Counted from the stretch's first letter, positions 21,105-29,748 are shown. The stretch: DNA of 64,000 nucleotides from Salinicola tamaricis (GCF_003006155.1 NZ_CP023559.1:2976001-3040000); one strand, 5' to 3'. Notes: a model not told the origin generated them from the letters alone. Translations and numbers: made by a program.

Positions 21105-21875
21105 ATGGGCAGACTGACGGGGCGGACCGCCCTGATCACCGGCGCGGCCAGCGGCATAGGCCTGGCCACAGCGCTGCGTTTTGCCGTAGAGGGTGCGGAC
21201 CTGGCGCTGCTCGACCGCGACCGGGCGGCGCTGACGCGCGCCTGCGAGCGTGTCGAACAGGAGAGCGGCCGCCGGGTGATGAGCGTCGAGGCTGACGTCG
21301 CCGAGGCCGATAACGTCGCCCGCGCTGTGGCCGAGGCCGCGGCGGCGCTCGGGCCGCTCGAACTGCTGGTCAATGCCGCCGGGGTCAACGTCTTCAGCGA
21401 TCCGCTGACCACCGACGAGGCGAGCTGGCGGCGCTGCCTGGCGATCAATCTGGAAGGCGCCTGGCATGTGATCCAGGCGCTGCTGCCGGAGATGCTGGCG
21501 CGCGGCTATGGCCACGTGGTCAATATCGCCTCGGTGCACGGTCACAAGATCATTCCCGGTGCCTTTCCCTACCCGGTGGCCAAGCATGGTCTGATTGGGC
21601 TGACCCGCGCACTCGGCATCGAGTACGCCGCCCGCGGGCTGCGCTTCAACTCGATCTCGCCGGGGCTGATTCGTACCCCCTCGGCCAAGGCGTGGCTGGA
21701 TGGCCTCGACGACAGCGAGCGCCAGCGCCAGATTGCGCTGCTGCCGTGCCAGCGCATCGGCGAGGCGGAGGAGGTGGCCAACACCGCCTTGTTCCTGGCC
21801 AGCGACGAGGCGCGTTTCATCAATGCCACCGATATCCTGATCGACGGCGGCCGCAGCCAGGTCTATCACACGTGA
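21105..21875 (+). CDS. Short-chain dehydrogenase/reductase between efp and epmA
   Basis: A 256-residue classical SDR. Cofactor motif TGAASGIG, an Asp37 (LLDRD) after the second strand that favours NAD(H), NAAG at 90-93, catalytic Ser143, Tyr156 (YPVAK) and Lys160, and a C-terminal DILIDGG. The ATG at 21105 has GGAGG 8 bases upstream; an ATG at 21051 is in frame but less well placed. Its stop overlaps the possible GTG start of epmA. The segment around IIPGAFPYPVAKHGL resembles sugar/aldose-type SDRs. The position suggests a link to EF-P, where Bacillus uses an SDR (YmfI) in EF-P modification, but this is inference. Substrate unknown. Confidence 0.85.
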   Translation: MGRLTGRTALITGAASGIGLATALRFAVEGADLALLDRDRAALTRACERVEQESGRRVMSVEADVAEADNVARAVAEAAAALGPLELLVNAAGVNVFSDPLTTDEASWRRCLAINLEGAWHVIQALLPEMLARGYGHVVNIASVHGHKIIPGAFPYPVAKHGLIGLTRALGIEYAARGLRFNSISPGLIRTPSAKAWLDGLDDSERQRQIALLPCQRIGEAEEVANTALFLASDEARFINATDILIDGGRSQVYHT

Positions 21876-21877
21876 CG

Positions 21878-22855
21878 ATGACGCCCAGCCCAGACGACTG
21901 GCAGCCCTCGGCAACGCGCGAGACGCTGCGCCAGCGGGCGCGGCTGCTGGCGGCGGTACGCGCCTTCTTCGCTGCCCGCGACGTGCTCGAGGTGGAGACC
22001 CCGATTCTCGGTCATGCCGGGAGTACCGACCCGCACCTCGACTCGCTGTCGCTGCGCGCGACCACCCCCGCCGGACGCGAGACGCTGTGGCTGCAGACCT
22101 CGCCGGAGTTCCATATGAAGCGCCTGCTGGCGGCGGGCAGCGGGCCGATCTTCCAGCTCGCCCGCAGCTTTCGCGATGGCGAAGTAGGGCGGCGCCACAA
22201 TATCGAGTTCACCATGCTCGAGTGGTATCGCCCCGGCTTCTCGCTGGCGGCGCTGATCGATGAGTGCGAGGCGCTGATCCGCACGCTGATACCGGCGGCC
22301 GGCGCGGCCCGTCGGCGACGCTACCGCGAGCTGTTTCGCGAGGCGCTGGCGCTCGACCCCTTCACCACGCCATTGACCGAGCTGCAGCGGATGGCGGGCG
22401 AGCGCGGCGGGCTCGATATGGCCGACAGCGATCGCGATGGCTGTCTCGACCTGCTGATGAGTCTGGTCATCGAGCCGACACTGGGGCGCGAGGGTATCGA
22501 TGTGGTGGTGGACTATCCCGCCAGCCAGGCGGCGCTGGCGCGCAAGCGGGTCGATGAGGAGGGCACCGAGGTCGCGTCTCGCTTCGAGATCTACCTGCAG
22601 GGTATCGAACTCGCCAACGGCTATGACGAGCTGACCGATGCCCGGGAGCAGGCCGCCCGTTTTCAGGATGACAATCGCCAACGCGCGGCGCTTCACAAGC
22701 CGGCCGTGGATGTCGACCGCCGGCTGATCGCTGCTCTGGCCCACGGTATGCCCGCGGGCAGCGGGGTGGCGCTGGGGATCGACCGCTTGATCCAGCTGGC
22801 GCTGGGCAAGGCGTCGGTTGCCGAGGTCATGGCGTTCCCGACGCCGCGCTGCTGA
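21878..22855 (+). CDS. epmA: EF-P--(R)-beta-lysine ligase EpmA (GenX/PoxA)
   Basis: Class II lysyl-tRNA-synthetase paralogue that ligates beta-lysine to Lys34 of EF-P. The motif 1 region VETPILGHAGSTDPHL, motif 2 region FQLARSFRDGEVGRRHNIEFTMLEWYR and motif 3 SGVALGIDRLIQLALG are all present. No anticodon-binding domain is seen, as expected for EpmA. Length 325 residues from ATG 21878; a GTG at 21872 is also possible and would overlap the SDR stop, indicating coupling. With epmB and efp it forms a complete beta-lysylation set; the hydroxylase epmC is not in this window. Confidence 0.94.
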   Translation: MTPSPDDWQPSATRETLRQRARLLAAVRAFFAARDVLEVETPILGHAGSTDPHLDSLSLRATTPAGRETLWLQTSPEFHMKRLLAAGSGPIFQLARSFRDGEVGRRHNIEFTMLEWYRPGFSLAALIDECEALIRTLIPAAGAARRRRYRELFREALALDPFTTPLTELQRMAGERGGLDMADSDRDGCLDLLMSLVIEPTLGREGIDVVVDYPASQAALARKRVDEEGTEVASRFEIYLQGIELANGYDELTDAREQAARFQDDNRQRAALHKPAVDVDRRLIAALAHGMPAGSGVALGIDRLIQLALGKASVAEVMAFPTPRC

Positions 22856-22949
22856 CCGGCCATGGCGCTATCACGACGCCGCCGGTAGCGGCTGCAATGG
22901 CAAGGCAACCGGCGCGACGCACCAGCACCCCCCCGAGACAGACAGCGCT

Positions 22950-23366
22950 TCAATCACCGACCCGCCCGCGCAGGCGTTTCTTCTGGCCGTGCTTGGTCTT
23001 TTGATCGACCCGTTTGCGTTTGGCGCTGCGGCTCGGCTTGGTCGCCTGGCGTGGCTTGTCACCGTAGAGCACGGGTTTGATCAGCTGTTTCAGCCGGACG
23101 CGTGCCGCCTCCCGGTTGAGCTCCTGAGTGCGGTGTTCCTGCGACTTGATCACGATGATGCCGTCGCGGGTGATGCGTTTGTCACTCAAGGCCAGCAGTT
23201 TCTCCTTGAACCCGGGGTGCAGGCTGGAGGCGCGGATGTCGAAGCGCAGATGAATCGCCGAGGAGACCTTGTTGACGTTCTGGCCGCCGGCGCCCTGGGC
23301 GCGCACGGCGATGAGTTCGATCTCGTGGTCGGGGATCGAGACGTTGCGCGAAATCTCTAGTGCCAT
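22950..23366 (-). CDS. arfB: Alternative ribosome-rescue factor ArfB
   Basis: Peptidyl-tRNA hydrolase acting on ribosomes stalled without a stop codon. The 138-residue protein has the release-factor GGQ motif (RAQGAGGQNVNKVSSAIHLRF) near residue 27 and the basic C-terminal tail (KPSRSAKRKRVDQKTKHGQKKRLRGR) that enters the mRNA channel. Start MALEISRNVSIPD. The upstream region on this strand (23,367-23,605) holds competing hairpins that may control it (see separate entry). Intact. Confidence 0.95.
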   Translation of the reverse strand: MALEISRNVSIPDHEIELIAVRAQGAGGQNVNKVSSAIHLRFDIRASSLHPGFKEKLLALSDKRITRDGIIVIKSQEHRTQELNREAARVRLKQLIKPVLYGDKPRQATKPSRSAKRKRVDQKTKHGQKKRLRGRVGD

Positions 23367-23401
23367 TCACGGGACCTCACGTGTCGCGAGAAATAATGAG
23401 A

Positions 23402-23497
23402 GGGGCGAGATCGCACGGCGTGGCAGCGGGAATGGGTATCTGACGAAGCGGCGCTGATGCGCCATGATGATCTCGCCCCCCAGTATGAGGGGCGAGA
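23402..23497 (-). promoter_or_regulatory. Competing hairpins in the arfB leader
   Basis: Three elements: ggggcgagatc at 23402-23412, gatctcgcccc at 23469-23479, and ggggcgaga at 23489-23497. The middle one is perfectly complementary to both others (11 bp and 9 bp), so only one pairing can form at a time. On the minus strand the last element ends 36 bases before the arfB start. No clear U tract follows. This is the arrangement of attenuator-like leaders, but function is unproven. Confidence 0.5.
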
Positions 23498-23605
23498 CAA
23501 GGTAGCGGCACCGCCCGCTGAGTGCAATAGAAGAGGCGACTGCGCAACACCGAGTGCTGCAGAAAGTGTGAACTCGACGCTGGGGGGGCCGTTATCGAGG
23601 CCGGA

Positions 23606-24055
23606 TCAGGAAGTCTCCAGCGGATAGGCGTGCCAGTCATCCGGCAGGGGCTGGCCCGCAGCCTGCGCCAGCAGTGCCGCGCTGGCAGGGAACAGCGGCC
23701 GGGGCAGGGCATCGCGGGGGAACCAGCGCCACTGGTCGAAGACCTCCGGTTCGGTGACCCGTGGTATGGGGGGATCTTGCAGATGGAGCTGCGCGGCGAC
23801 GGTGATGGCGGTGCATTCGGGATTCAGCTGATGCAGGAAGGCGCTGATCTCGATGTTTGCCTCGGTGAGGATGCCGGTCTCCTCGTGCAGTTCACGCCGC
23901 GCCGCGGCGGCGAAGGTTTCATTCGGTTCGACATGGCCGCCGGGCAGGCACCAGCAGGGCGTCTCGCCCGCCTTGATGCGATAGCCCAGCAGGATCTCGC
24001 CAGCGCCGCGGGTGAGTATCAGACCGACACCGATTCTCGACATGGGGGCCGGCAT
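23606..24055 (-). CDS. Nudix hydrolase
   Basis: A 149-residue Nudix-fold enzyme, likely a pyrophosphohydrolase of nucleoside diphosphate derivatives. The Nudix box spans residues 40-62: Gly40, Glu46, Arg54, Glu55, the catalytic EET at 58-60 and Gly61. Upstream LLGYRIKAGETPCWCLPGG is typical. Substrate cannot be inferred. The ATG at 24055 overlaps the stop of the FAD oxidoreductase by one base (TGATG), so the genes are co-transcribed and coupled. Confidence 0.88.
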   Translation of the reverse strand: MPAPMSRIGVGLILTRGAGEILLGYRIKAGETPCWCLPGGHVEPNETFAAAARRELHEETGILTEANIEISAFLHQLNPECTAITVAAQLHLQDPPIPRVTEPEVFDQWRWFPRDALPRPLFPASAALLAQAAGQPLPDDWHAYPLETS

Positions 24056-25333
24056 CAGGCGCGCTCCTGGAGACGTGCCGGCTGGGTCAGTGCCTCGGCC
24101 ACGGCGCTGGCGGCGTAGTGGCCGCTGACGAAGGCGGCGACGATGCCGCGGAACAGCCCGCAGGCGTCACCCACCACCCAAGTGGGTCGGTCGACCAGCC
24201 GCAGGCTGTCATCGACCTCCGGATACCAGCCGACGCCTTCGAGGGTGGGGCCGATCAGGCGTGTGGTGTCGTCCTCTAGCCTTGGGAAATTGTCGACCAA
24301 CTGGCGTAGCCCGCGCTGCATCGCCTGTGCCAGCGGCGCGCCATAGATCCGCTCCATGGTCGCCGTGACGTCGGGATCGTCGGCGAGCCAGGCGCTGAGC
24401 GGGAGATTGAAATGCGAATCCGCGCGGCCCAGCGTGCGGGTCAGCGCAGTGATGGTCTCGCGGGCCAGCGCCTCGTCGAGAATGCGCGTATTGAAGCCGA
24501 CGTTGGAGCGCTCGGTCGGGGGGCCGTCCGAGTGCCCTGAGACCGTCCATAGCCCCTGGGTTTGCGTCAATACCGTGCGTCCGTGGCGACAGGCGCAGAA
24601 AGTACGCCACTCGGTCGCCTTGTCGGCGGCGTGCAGCGTCAGCTTGGGATCGAGATCGACAAAATCTTGAAAGAAGGCGCGCTCACTGGGCTGCTCGATA
24701 CGGAAGCCCACTTCCAGCCGGCGGAAGCGCTTGGCGAGGCCGTCGCCCAGCGCCAGTGGCCCGAAGCGCCCCGGCCCAGACCAAGGTGGTCGCGGTGAGC
24801 GCGCTCGGCGTGCCATCGGCGGCGCGCAGTTCGAGATGGTGGCACGTTTCGTCTTCGTCGTAGCGCTGGCTGATCACTTGAGTGTCGCTGACGATATCGA
24901 CATCGAGCGCGGCGATCAGCTCGGCGATCATCGCCTCGCGCTGGGCCAGCGGCAGATAGTAGGAGGGGTAGTGCTTGAGCGACCAGGCGTCATGGCACGG
25001 CGTGTAGACATCGGCGCGGTCCGGAAACGGCGGGGTCTTCATCCCGTGGCTATTCAGCAGCTCGCGGGTCCAGGCATAGGCCTGGTGCAGCGGCGCCCGG
25101 CGTGGCAAACGCCACAGCTCGGTGGCGGAGGGGTAGAACGAGAACTTGCCGTCGGAGTAAAGGCCGGCACCGCCGTGGCCCTGGGTCAGCTCGGCCTCGG
25201 CTTGGTGGTCACGGTTGCTGATCGCGTGGCCCTGGTCGACGAGCAGTACGCGCAACCCGCGATGCGCAAGACGACTGGCGGCGGCGAGTCCGGCAGGGCC
25301 TGCGCCGACAATGACGCTATCGTAGTGTGTCAC
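24055..25333 (-). CDS. FAD-dependent oxidoreductase, one frameshift
   Basis: About 426 residues. The N-terminal dinucleotide fold is VIVGAGPAGLAAASRL, followed by LLVDQG; a second cofactor-contact motif VVGDACGLFRGIVAAFVSGHYA lies near the C-terminus. It resembles the COG2509-type uncharacterised FAD dehydrogenases. The chosen GTG (25331-25333) has GGAGG 5-9 bases upstream on this strand. The frame breaks near 24775 at gccggggcgc; removing one G gives WAGRFGPLALGDGLAKRF. It is followed by the Nudix gene and is divergent from a TetR regulator whose likely operator lies in between. Confidence 0.78.
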
Positions 25334-25455
25334 TGGAGCCTCCAGTCGCTCGGTGGCGAAAGATGGAAAGAGTCGACACCTAGTGTAGAGTGCCGCTTCA
25401 TTGAGGGTGGCGTACACCGTTTCATGGTAGTGTTTTACAATTCCTGACTAAAAAG

Positions 25456-25477
25456 TGATACGAGCCGCTGCGTATCA
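25456..25477. promoter_or_regulatory. Palindromic operator candidate for the TetR regulator
   Basis: Perfect inverted repeat TGATACG-N8-CGTATCA, 22 bp, followed closely by a smaller palindrome GATAGTATC. It lies 30 bases before the tetR start and 123 bases from the divergent oxidoreductase start, in the AT-richest DNA of this area. The position suits autoregulation. Confidence 0.6.
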
Positions 25478-25506
25478 GATAGTATCGTATTTTCCAGGAG
25501 CTGTTT

Positions 25507-26151
25507 TTGACAAGGATGTCTCCCATGTCTGCGTCTACATCGTCTATGTCTACATCTACCGATTCACCTGCTCGCCCCGGGCGTCCGCGCAGTGCCGCGG
25601 CCTCTGCCAAGGTGACGCGTGCTGCCCTAGAACTGGCGCTGGAGGGTGGGCTGCCCTATGCCACCATCGAGCGTATCGCCAGCGTCTCCGGGGTTGCCAA
25701 GTCGACCATCTACCGGCGTTGGCCCAATGCGGGCGCCATCCTCATGGACGCCGTCCTCGATGTCGTCGGTCCGGCCATCGCCTATGACGATAGCTTGCCG
25801 ATCCTGGCCAATTTCCGGCGCAGCGTGGCCGGGCTCTCGGAGGTGCTCAACGGCCCCTATGGACGCCTACTGCAGCATTTGCTGGGGGCTGCCCAGTCGG
25901 ATCCCGAGCTCAGCCGTGCCTTCGTCGAGCGCTGGATTGGCCCGCGCCGGCAGATGGGGCGCGAAGCGATCGAGCACGCGGTGGCGCGTGGGGAGCTAGC
26001 CGCCGAGATCGATCCCGGGTTGAGCATGGATCTGATCTATGGGGCTATCTACTACCGGCTTTCGGTGTCGTTCAGCGAGATCGATCGTGACTTCGTCGAG
26101 ACCGTGGTGATGCGCGTGCTCGGCCCTTATCTGAGCGAAGGCGCGGGTTGA
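25507..26151 (+). CDS. TetR/AcrR family transcriptional regulator
   Basis: About 214 residues. After a Ser/Thr-rich leader of some 25 residues comes the helix-turn-helix: ALELALEGGLPYATIERIASVSGVAKSTIYRRWPN, with the recognition helix at SGVAKSTIYRRW. The C-terminal ligand domain is all-helical (TetR_C-like). A TTG at 25507 has AGGAG 6 bases upstream; ATG 25516 is the alternative. It is divergent from the FAD oxidoreductase and probably represses itself and that operon. The inducer is unknown. Confidence 0.85.
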   Translation: MTRMSPMSASTSSMSTSTDSPARPGRPRSAAASAKVTRAALELALEGGLPYATIERIASVSGVAKSTIYRRWPNAGAILMDAVLDVVGPAIAYDDSLPILANFRRSVAGLSEVLNGPYGRLLQHLLGAAQSDPELSRAFVERWIGPRRQMGREAIEHAVARGELAAEIDPGLSMDLIYGAIYYRLSVSFSEIDRDFVETVVMRVLGPYLSEGAG

Positions 26152-26175
26152 GCCGATAGAGTGAGCGCCGCGAGG

Positions 26176-26259
26176 GCGAGAGCCCAGAGGTAGGTGGCGA
26201 GCGCCCAGAGATGGGTAGTGAGAATCAAGAGGTAGGCGGTTAGAACTAAGAGATAGACG
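26176..26259. repeat. 21-bp degenerate tandem repeat, four copies
   Basis: Units gcgagagcccagaggtaggtg (26176-26196), then 26197-26217, 26218-26238 and 26239-26259. Each keeps the pattern g-n-gag-n-n-c-agag-n-t-gg. It fills the gap between tetR and the terminator. On the minus strand an open frame (26127-26315) reads the array as hydrophobic seven-residue repeats such as HLWALAT and YLWALAL. I do not call that frame a gene, because it lacks a supported start and overlaps tetR. Confidence 0.75.
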
Positions 26260-26260
26260 A

Positions 26261-26297
26261 CGAACGCCGCGGCCTGCAGACCGCGGCGTTCTTCGTC
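26261..26297. terminator. Bidirectional hairpin between tetR and psd
   Basis: aacgccgcgg (26263-26272) pairs perfectly with ccgcggcgtt (26281-26290) around an 8-nt loop, and flanking bases extend the stem imperfectly (gacg/cttcgtc). It lies between convergent genes. There is no long T tract on either strand. Confidence 0.65.
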
Positions 26298-26329
26298 TCG
26301 GCGATGTGCTGACAATCAGATGCCGAGGG

Positions 26330-27160
26330 TCAGGCGCCGAGGCTCTGGCCCATGCTGACCGGTGTGCCGGTAGGGTCGAAGTCGTGGAATTGAGCCTCGC
26401 GGCCCAGGCACATCACTACCGTGGAGCCGAGCTTGAAACGGCCCATCTCGGCGCCTTTCTCGATCACCACCGGCGTATCGAAATACGTGGTCTGCACACG
26501 GCCGCTGAGTGGCGTGATCTGGCCCGCCCAGACGGTCTCGATGGCGGCGACGATCATCGCGCCCACCAGCACCATCGCCAGCGGGCCGCGCTCGGTGTCG
26601 AACACACAAACCAGCCGCTCGTTGCGCGCAAACAGCCCCGGCACGTGGTTGGCGGTCGCCTGGTTGACCGAGAACAGCCGGCCCGGCACGTAGGTCATCT
26701 CGCGCAGGGTGCCGGTGAGCGGCATGTGCACGCGGTGGTAGTCCTTGGGGGAGAGATAGACGGTGGCGAAGCTGCCCTGACGAAATGGCGCCGCGCGGGC
26801 GCTGTCGCCTCCGAGCAGGGCATTGAGCGAGTAGGCCTGGCCCTTGGCCTGGATCAGCGTGCCGTGATTGATGCGGCCGAAGCGCGAAAGCGTACCGTCG
26901 GCGGGCGAGATCAGCCCCTCGCCGAGGGGGCGAGCGTCGGGTTTGAGCGCGCGGGTGAAGAAGTCGTTGAAGCAGGCATAGGCGCCGGGATCGGGCTCCT
27001 GGGCCTGGCTCATGTCGACACCGTAGTGCTTGATGAAGTGGCGGATGAAGGGATCCTTGATCCAGCCGATGCGGCTCTCGGCGAGCTTGCCGATCAGGCG
27101 CGAGATCGCGTGCTGGGGCAGCGGATACTGAATTTTGGCGAAGAGTTCCTGGCGATCCAC
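26330..27160 (-). CDS. psd: Phosphatidylserine decarboxylase proenzyme
   Basis: Makes phosphatidylethanolamine at the inner membrane. The self-cleavage motif LGST near the C-terminus yields the pyruvoyl-bearing alpha chain from the serine. Other family blocks are [40 protein letters not shown] and PGRLFSVN. The GTG at 27158-27160 gives a 276-residue protein beginning [15 protein letters not shown], aligning with the E. coli start. It follows rhdA on the same strand by about 100 bases, an order also known in Pseudomonas. Confidence 0.94.
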   Translation of the reverse strand: MDRQELFAKIQYPLPQHAISRLIGKLAESRIGWIKDPFIRHFIKHYGVDMSQAQEPDPGAYACFNDFFTRALKPDARPLGEGLISPADGTLSRFGRINHGTLIQAKGQAYSLNALLGGDSARAAPFRQGSFATVYLSPKDYHRVHMPLTGTLREMTYVPGRLFSVNQATANHVPGLFARNERLVCVFDTERGPLAMVLVGAMIVAAIETVWAGQITPLSGRVQTTYFDTPVVIEKGAEMGRFKLGSTVVMCLGREAQFHDFDPTGTPVSMGQSLGA

Positions 27161-27262
27161 GGTATGACTGCCCCTCGAGTCGGAAAGGCGCACAAGGTAG
27201 CGGCCGTACCGCGTGGGCGCAATAGCCCGCTGCACTGACCGCACGGCCGCGTTCAGGTGAGC

Positions 27263-28093
27263 TTAGCGCTCGACCGGCGTATCGTCCCGATTCCCCCACT
27301 CCTTCCACGAACCGGGGTAGGCGCGCACCTTGTCGTAGCCCAGTGCGCGCGCGGCGAGCCAGGTCAGCCCACTGCGGTGATGGCTCTGGCAGTGGGTGAC
27401 GATCTCCTTGTCCGGCGTGATACCGCGGGCTTCGAGCTCCGCCACCAGCTCGGCATAGTCGCGCAGGCGCAGGTCGCGCTGGCTGTCCATGACCTCCAGC
27501 CAGTCGAAATTGACTGCCCCCGGCAGGTGGCCGAGCTTGCGGTTGTCGCCCTTGAGGCCGCGATACTCGGCATCGGAGCGAGCGTCCCAGATCGCCAGGT
27601 CGCGGGAGCCTAGACGCTCGAGCAGCTCTTCGCGGCGAATCTGTACCCCGGGGTTGAGATATTCGGCCTGGTAGTCGCTGGGTGTCGGGGTGCTGGGCGT
27701 GGTCTCCACAGGGTGGCCATCGGCGCGCCAGGCGTGGATACCACCGTTGAGATAGGAGTAGCGCGGGTGGCCGATCAGTTCCAGCGTCCACAGCAGGCGC
27801 CCAGCCCAGCCGCCGCCTTCGTCGTCATAGGCCACCACATGGGTTTCCGGCGTCAGCCCCAGCGCCGAGAAGAGCGCGCTGAGGGCCTCGGGGGAGGGCA
27901 CGTCGTTGGGGACGTCGCCGCTGCCGGCGAGCAGCCGGCGATGATCGAGAAAGCAGGCGCCGGGAACGTGGCCGTCGCGATAGCTCTCGGCCTTGAGCGG
28001 CACGTCGACGATCAGCAGATGCGCCTCGCCAAGGTGAGCGGCGAGGGTGTCCGGTTCCAGAATCAGCGGTAGCTGCGGTTTTTCCGAGCTCAT
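27263..28093 (-). CDS. rhdA: Thiosulfate sulfurtransferase (rhodanese, RhdA type)
   Basis: Two rhodanese domains in 276 residues. The C-terminal one has the active-site loop CQSHHRSG, nearly the CQTHHRSG of Azotobacter/Pseudomonas RhdA and unlike the CGSGVTA of mercaptopyruvate sulfurtransferases. Conserved ends VRAYPGSWKEWGN and the N-terminal HVPGACFLDHR are present. It transfers sulfane sulfur to cyanide or thiol acceptors; the in vivo role is uncertain. ATG 28093. It lies upstream of psd. Confidence 0.9.
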   Translation of the reverse strand: MSSEKPQLPLILEPDTLAAHLGEAHLLIVDVPLKAESYRDGHVPGACFLDHRRLLAGSGDVPNDVPSPEALSALFSALGLTPETHVVAYDDEGGGWAGRLLWTLELIGHPRYSYLNGGIHAWRADGHPVETTPSTPTPSDYQAEYLNPGVQIRREELLERLGSRDLAIWDARSDAEYRGLKGDNRKLGHLPGAVNFDWLEVMDSQRDLRLRDYAELVAELEARGITPDKEIVTHCQSHHRSGLTWLAARALGYDKVRAYPGSWKEWGNRDDTPVER

Positions 28094-28180
28094 GGGGACT
28101 CCTGGCTGAGAGGGGGCCTGTCTCTGGCAGAACAGCGCCCGGGTCGAGCGGCACGCGGAACGCCTAGACCTCTTCATCAT

Positions 28181-28256
28181 GGCATAGCCGCCGGACCCTG
28201 GCATAGCTGCCGGAATGTGGCATAGCTGTCGGACCCTGGTATAGCTGCCAGCCTCG
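28181..28256. repeat. 19-bp tandem repeat, four copies
   Basis: Units at 28181-28199, 28200-28218, 28219-28237 and 28238-28256, consensus ggcatagctgccggaccct. Units 1 and 3 share 17 of 19 bases. It occupies the middle of the 320-bp divergent region between rhdA and the purine permease. About 90 bases further on lies a short palindrome TGTATACA (28345-28352). Nothing else is recognisable in this gap. Confidence 0.85.
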
Positions 28257-28413
28257 GCGGATGGCGCTGTGCGGTGGATTCGATATACTGCGCCCCGCTC
28301 GGCCGCCGCCCGAGCCCTTCACGGCTTTTCAAGCCCCCGCTTTGTGTATACAAGTTGTCAGACGCGATGCGCTCGCGTGCCAACAAGAATCGACTCTGCC
28401 AGGAGATTGCTGC

Positions 28414-29748
28414 GTGCTCGACAAATACTTCTCTCTGCGCTCGCTGGGAACCAGCCTCAAGACCGAGGTGCTGGCGGGCGTGGCCACCTTCCTGGCGGCG
28501 ATGTACATCATCGTGGTCAATCCGTCGATTCTCTCCGCGGCCGGCGTGCCTTTCGCCGGGGCGCTGACCGCCACCGTGCTGATCAGCTTCTTCGGCAGCG
28601 TGATGATGGGCCTCTACGCGCGCAACCCGATCCTGGTGGCACCGGGGATGGGGATCAACGCGCTGTTCACCTACACCATGGTGATGGGCGCGGGCATCCC
28701 ATGGCAGACCGCGCTGGGTTGTGTGTTCTGGTCCGGGGTGCTGTTCGCGGTGCTGGCCCTGTTCAACGTGCGCCGCTACGTGGTCGACGCCATTCCGGCG
28801 ACGCTGCGCCATGCCATCGCCTGCGGTATCGGGCTGTTCATCACCGTGATCGGGCTGGTCAATGCGCGGCTGCTGGTCTCCAACCCTGCCACCGTAGTCG
28901 GCCTGGGCGAGATGACGCCGGCGCTGGTGACCTTTCTGATCGGCCTCGGGGTGACCGCGGTGCTGGTGGCACGACGCATTCAGGGCGCGCTGATCCTGGG
29001 TATCGTCTTCACCACGCTGGCAGCGGTGCCGATCGGGCGGTTGTGGGGCGACGGCAGTGTCTATTTCCCTGAGGCGATCGCCACCCCGACACTGGTCAAC
29101 TTCCAGGGTATCTTCGCCTGGCCCGACTTCAGTGCGCTGTGGCAGGTCGACTTCAGCGGTGCGCTGGCGGTGGCCTACTGGCCGTTCATCTTCGTCATCC
29201 TGTTCACCACCTTCTTCGATGCCATGTCGACCTTCATCGGCGTGTGCCAGGCGGGCAACCTGCTCGACGAAAACGGCGAGCCGCGCAATATCCGTCGCTC
29301 GATGATGGTCGACGCCTTCTCGGCGCTGATCTCGGCGCCGCTGGGCACCAGCCCGGCCAACGCTTACGTCGAGTCCGCTGCCGGTATCAGTCAGGGCGGC
29401 CGCTCGGGGTTGGTGGCGGTGGTTTCGGGGCTGCTGTTCCTGCCGTTTCTGTTCCTGTCACCGTTGCTGGCGCTGGTGCCGGCCATTGCCACCGCGCCGG
29501 CGCTGATCATGGTCGGGGTGTTCATGCTCTCGCCGATCCGCACCATCGACTGGCAGCAGTACGACGATGCCATCCCGGCGTTCGTGGCGATGATGCTGAT
29601 TCCGCTCACCTACTCGATCACCCACGGGGTGGTGTTCGGCTTCCTCACCTACGTGGTGGTCAAGGTCGGCGTGGGTAAGGCGAACGAAGTGCGCCCGGCG
29701 ATGTGGGTGCTGTTCCTGCTCTCGATTCTGATGCTGTTCGAGGGCTGA
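28414..29748 (+). CDS. AzgA-type purine (adenine/hypoxanthine/guanine) permease
   Basis: Inner-membrane proton symporter of 444 residues with about 12-14 hydrophobic segments. Family hallmarks are TEVLAGVATFLAAMYIIVVNP at the N-terminus, PGMGINALFTY, FVILFTTFFDAMSTFIGV, LGTSPANAYVESAAGI and GGRSGLVAVVSG; these place it with AzgA/GhxP rather than the UraA branch. The GTG at 28414 has AGGAG 8 bases upstream. It stands alone, upstream of the convergent rsgA. Which purine is preferred cannot be read from sequence. Confidence 0.88.
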   Translation: MLDKYFSLRSLGTSLKTEVLAGVATFLAAMYIIVVNPSILSAAGVPFAGALTATVLISFFGSVMMGLYARNPILVAPGMGINALFTYTMVMGAGIPWQTALGCVFWSGVLFAVLALFNVRRYVVDAIPATLRHAIACGIGLFITVIGLVNARLLVSNPATVVGLGEMTPALVTFLIGLGVTAVLVARRIQGALILGIVFTTLAAVPIGRLWGDGSVYFPEAIATPTLVNFQGIFAWPDFSALWQVDFSGALAVAYWPFIFVILFTTFFDAMSTFIGVCQAGNLLDENGEPRNIRRSMMVDAFSALISAPLGTSPANAYVESAAGISQGGRSGLVAVVSGLLFLPFLFLSPLLALVPAIATAPALIMVGVFMLSPIRTIDWQQYDDAIPAFVAMMLIPLTYSITHGVVFGFLTYVVVKVGVGKANEVRPAMWVLFLLSILMLFEG

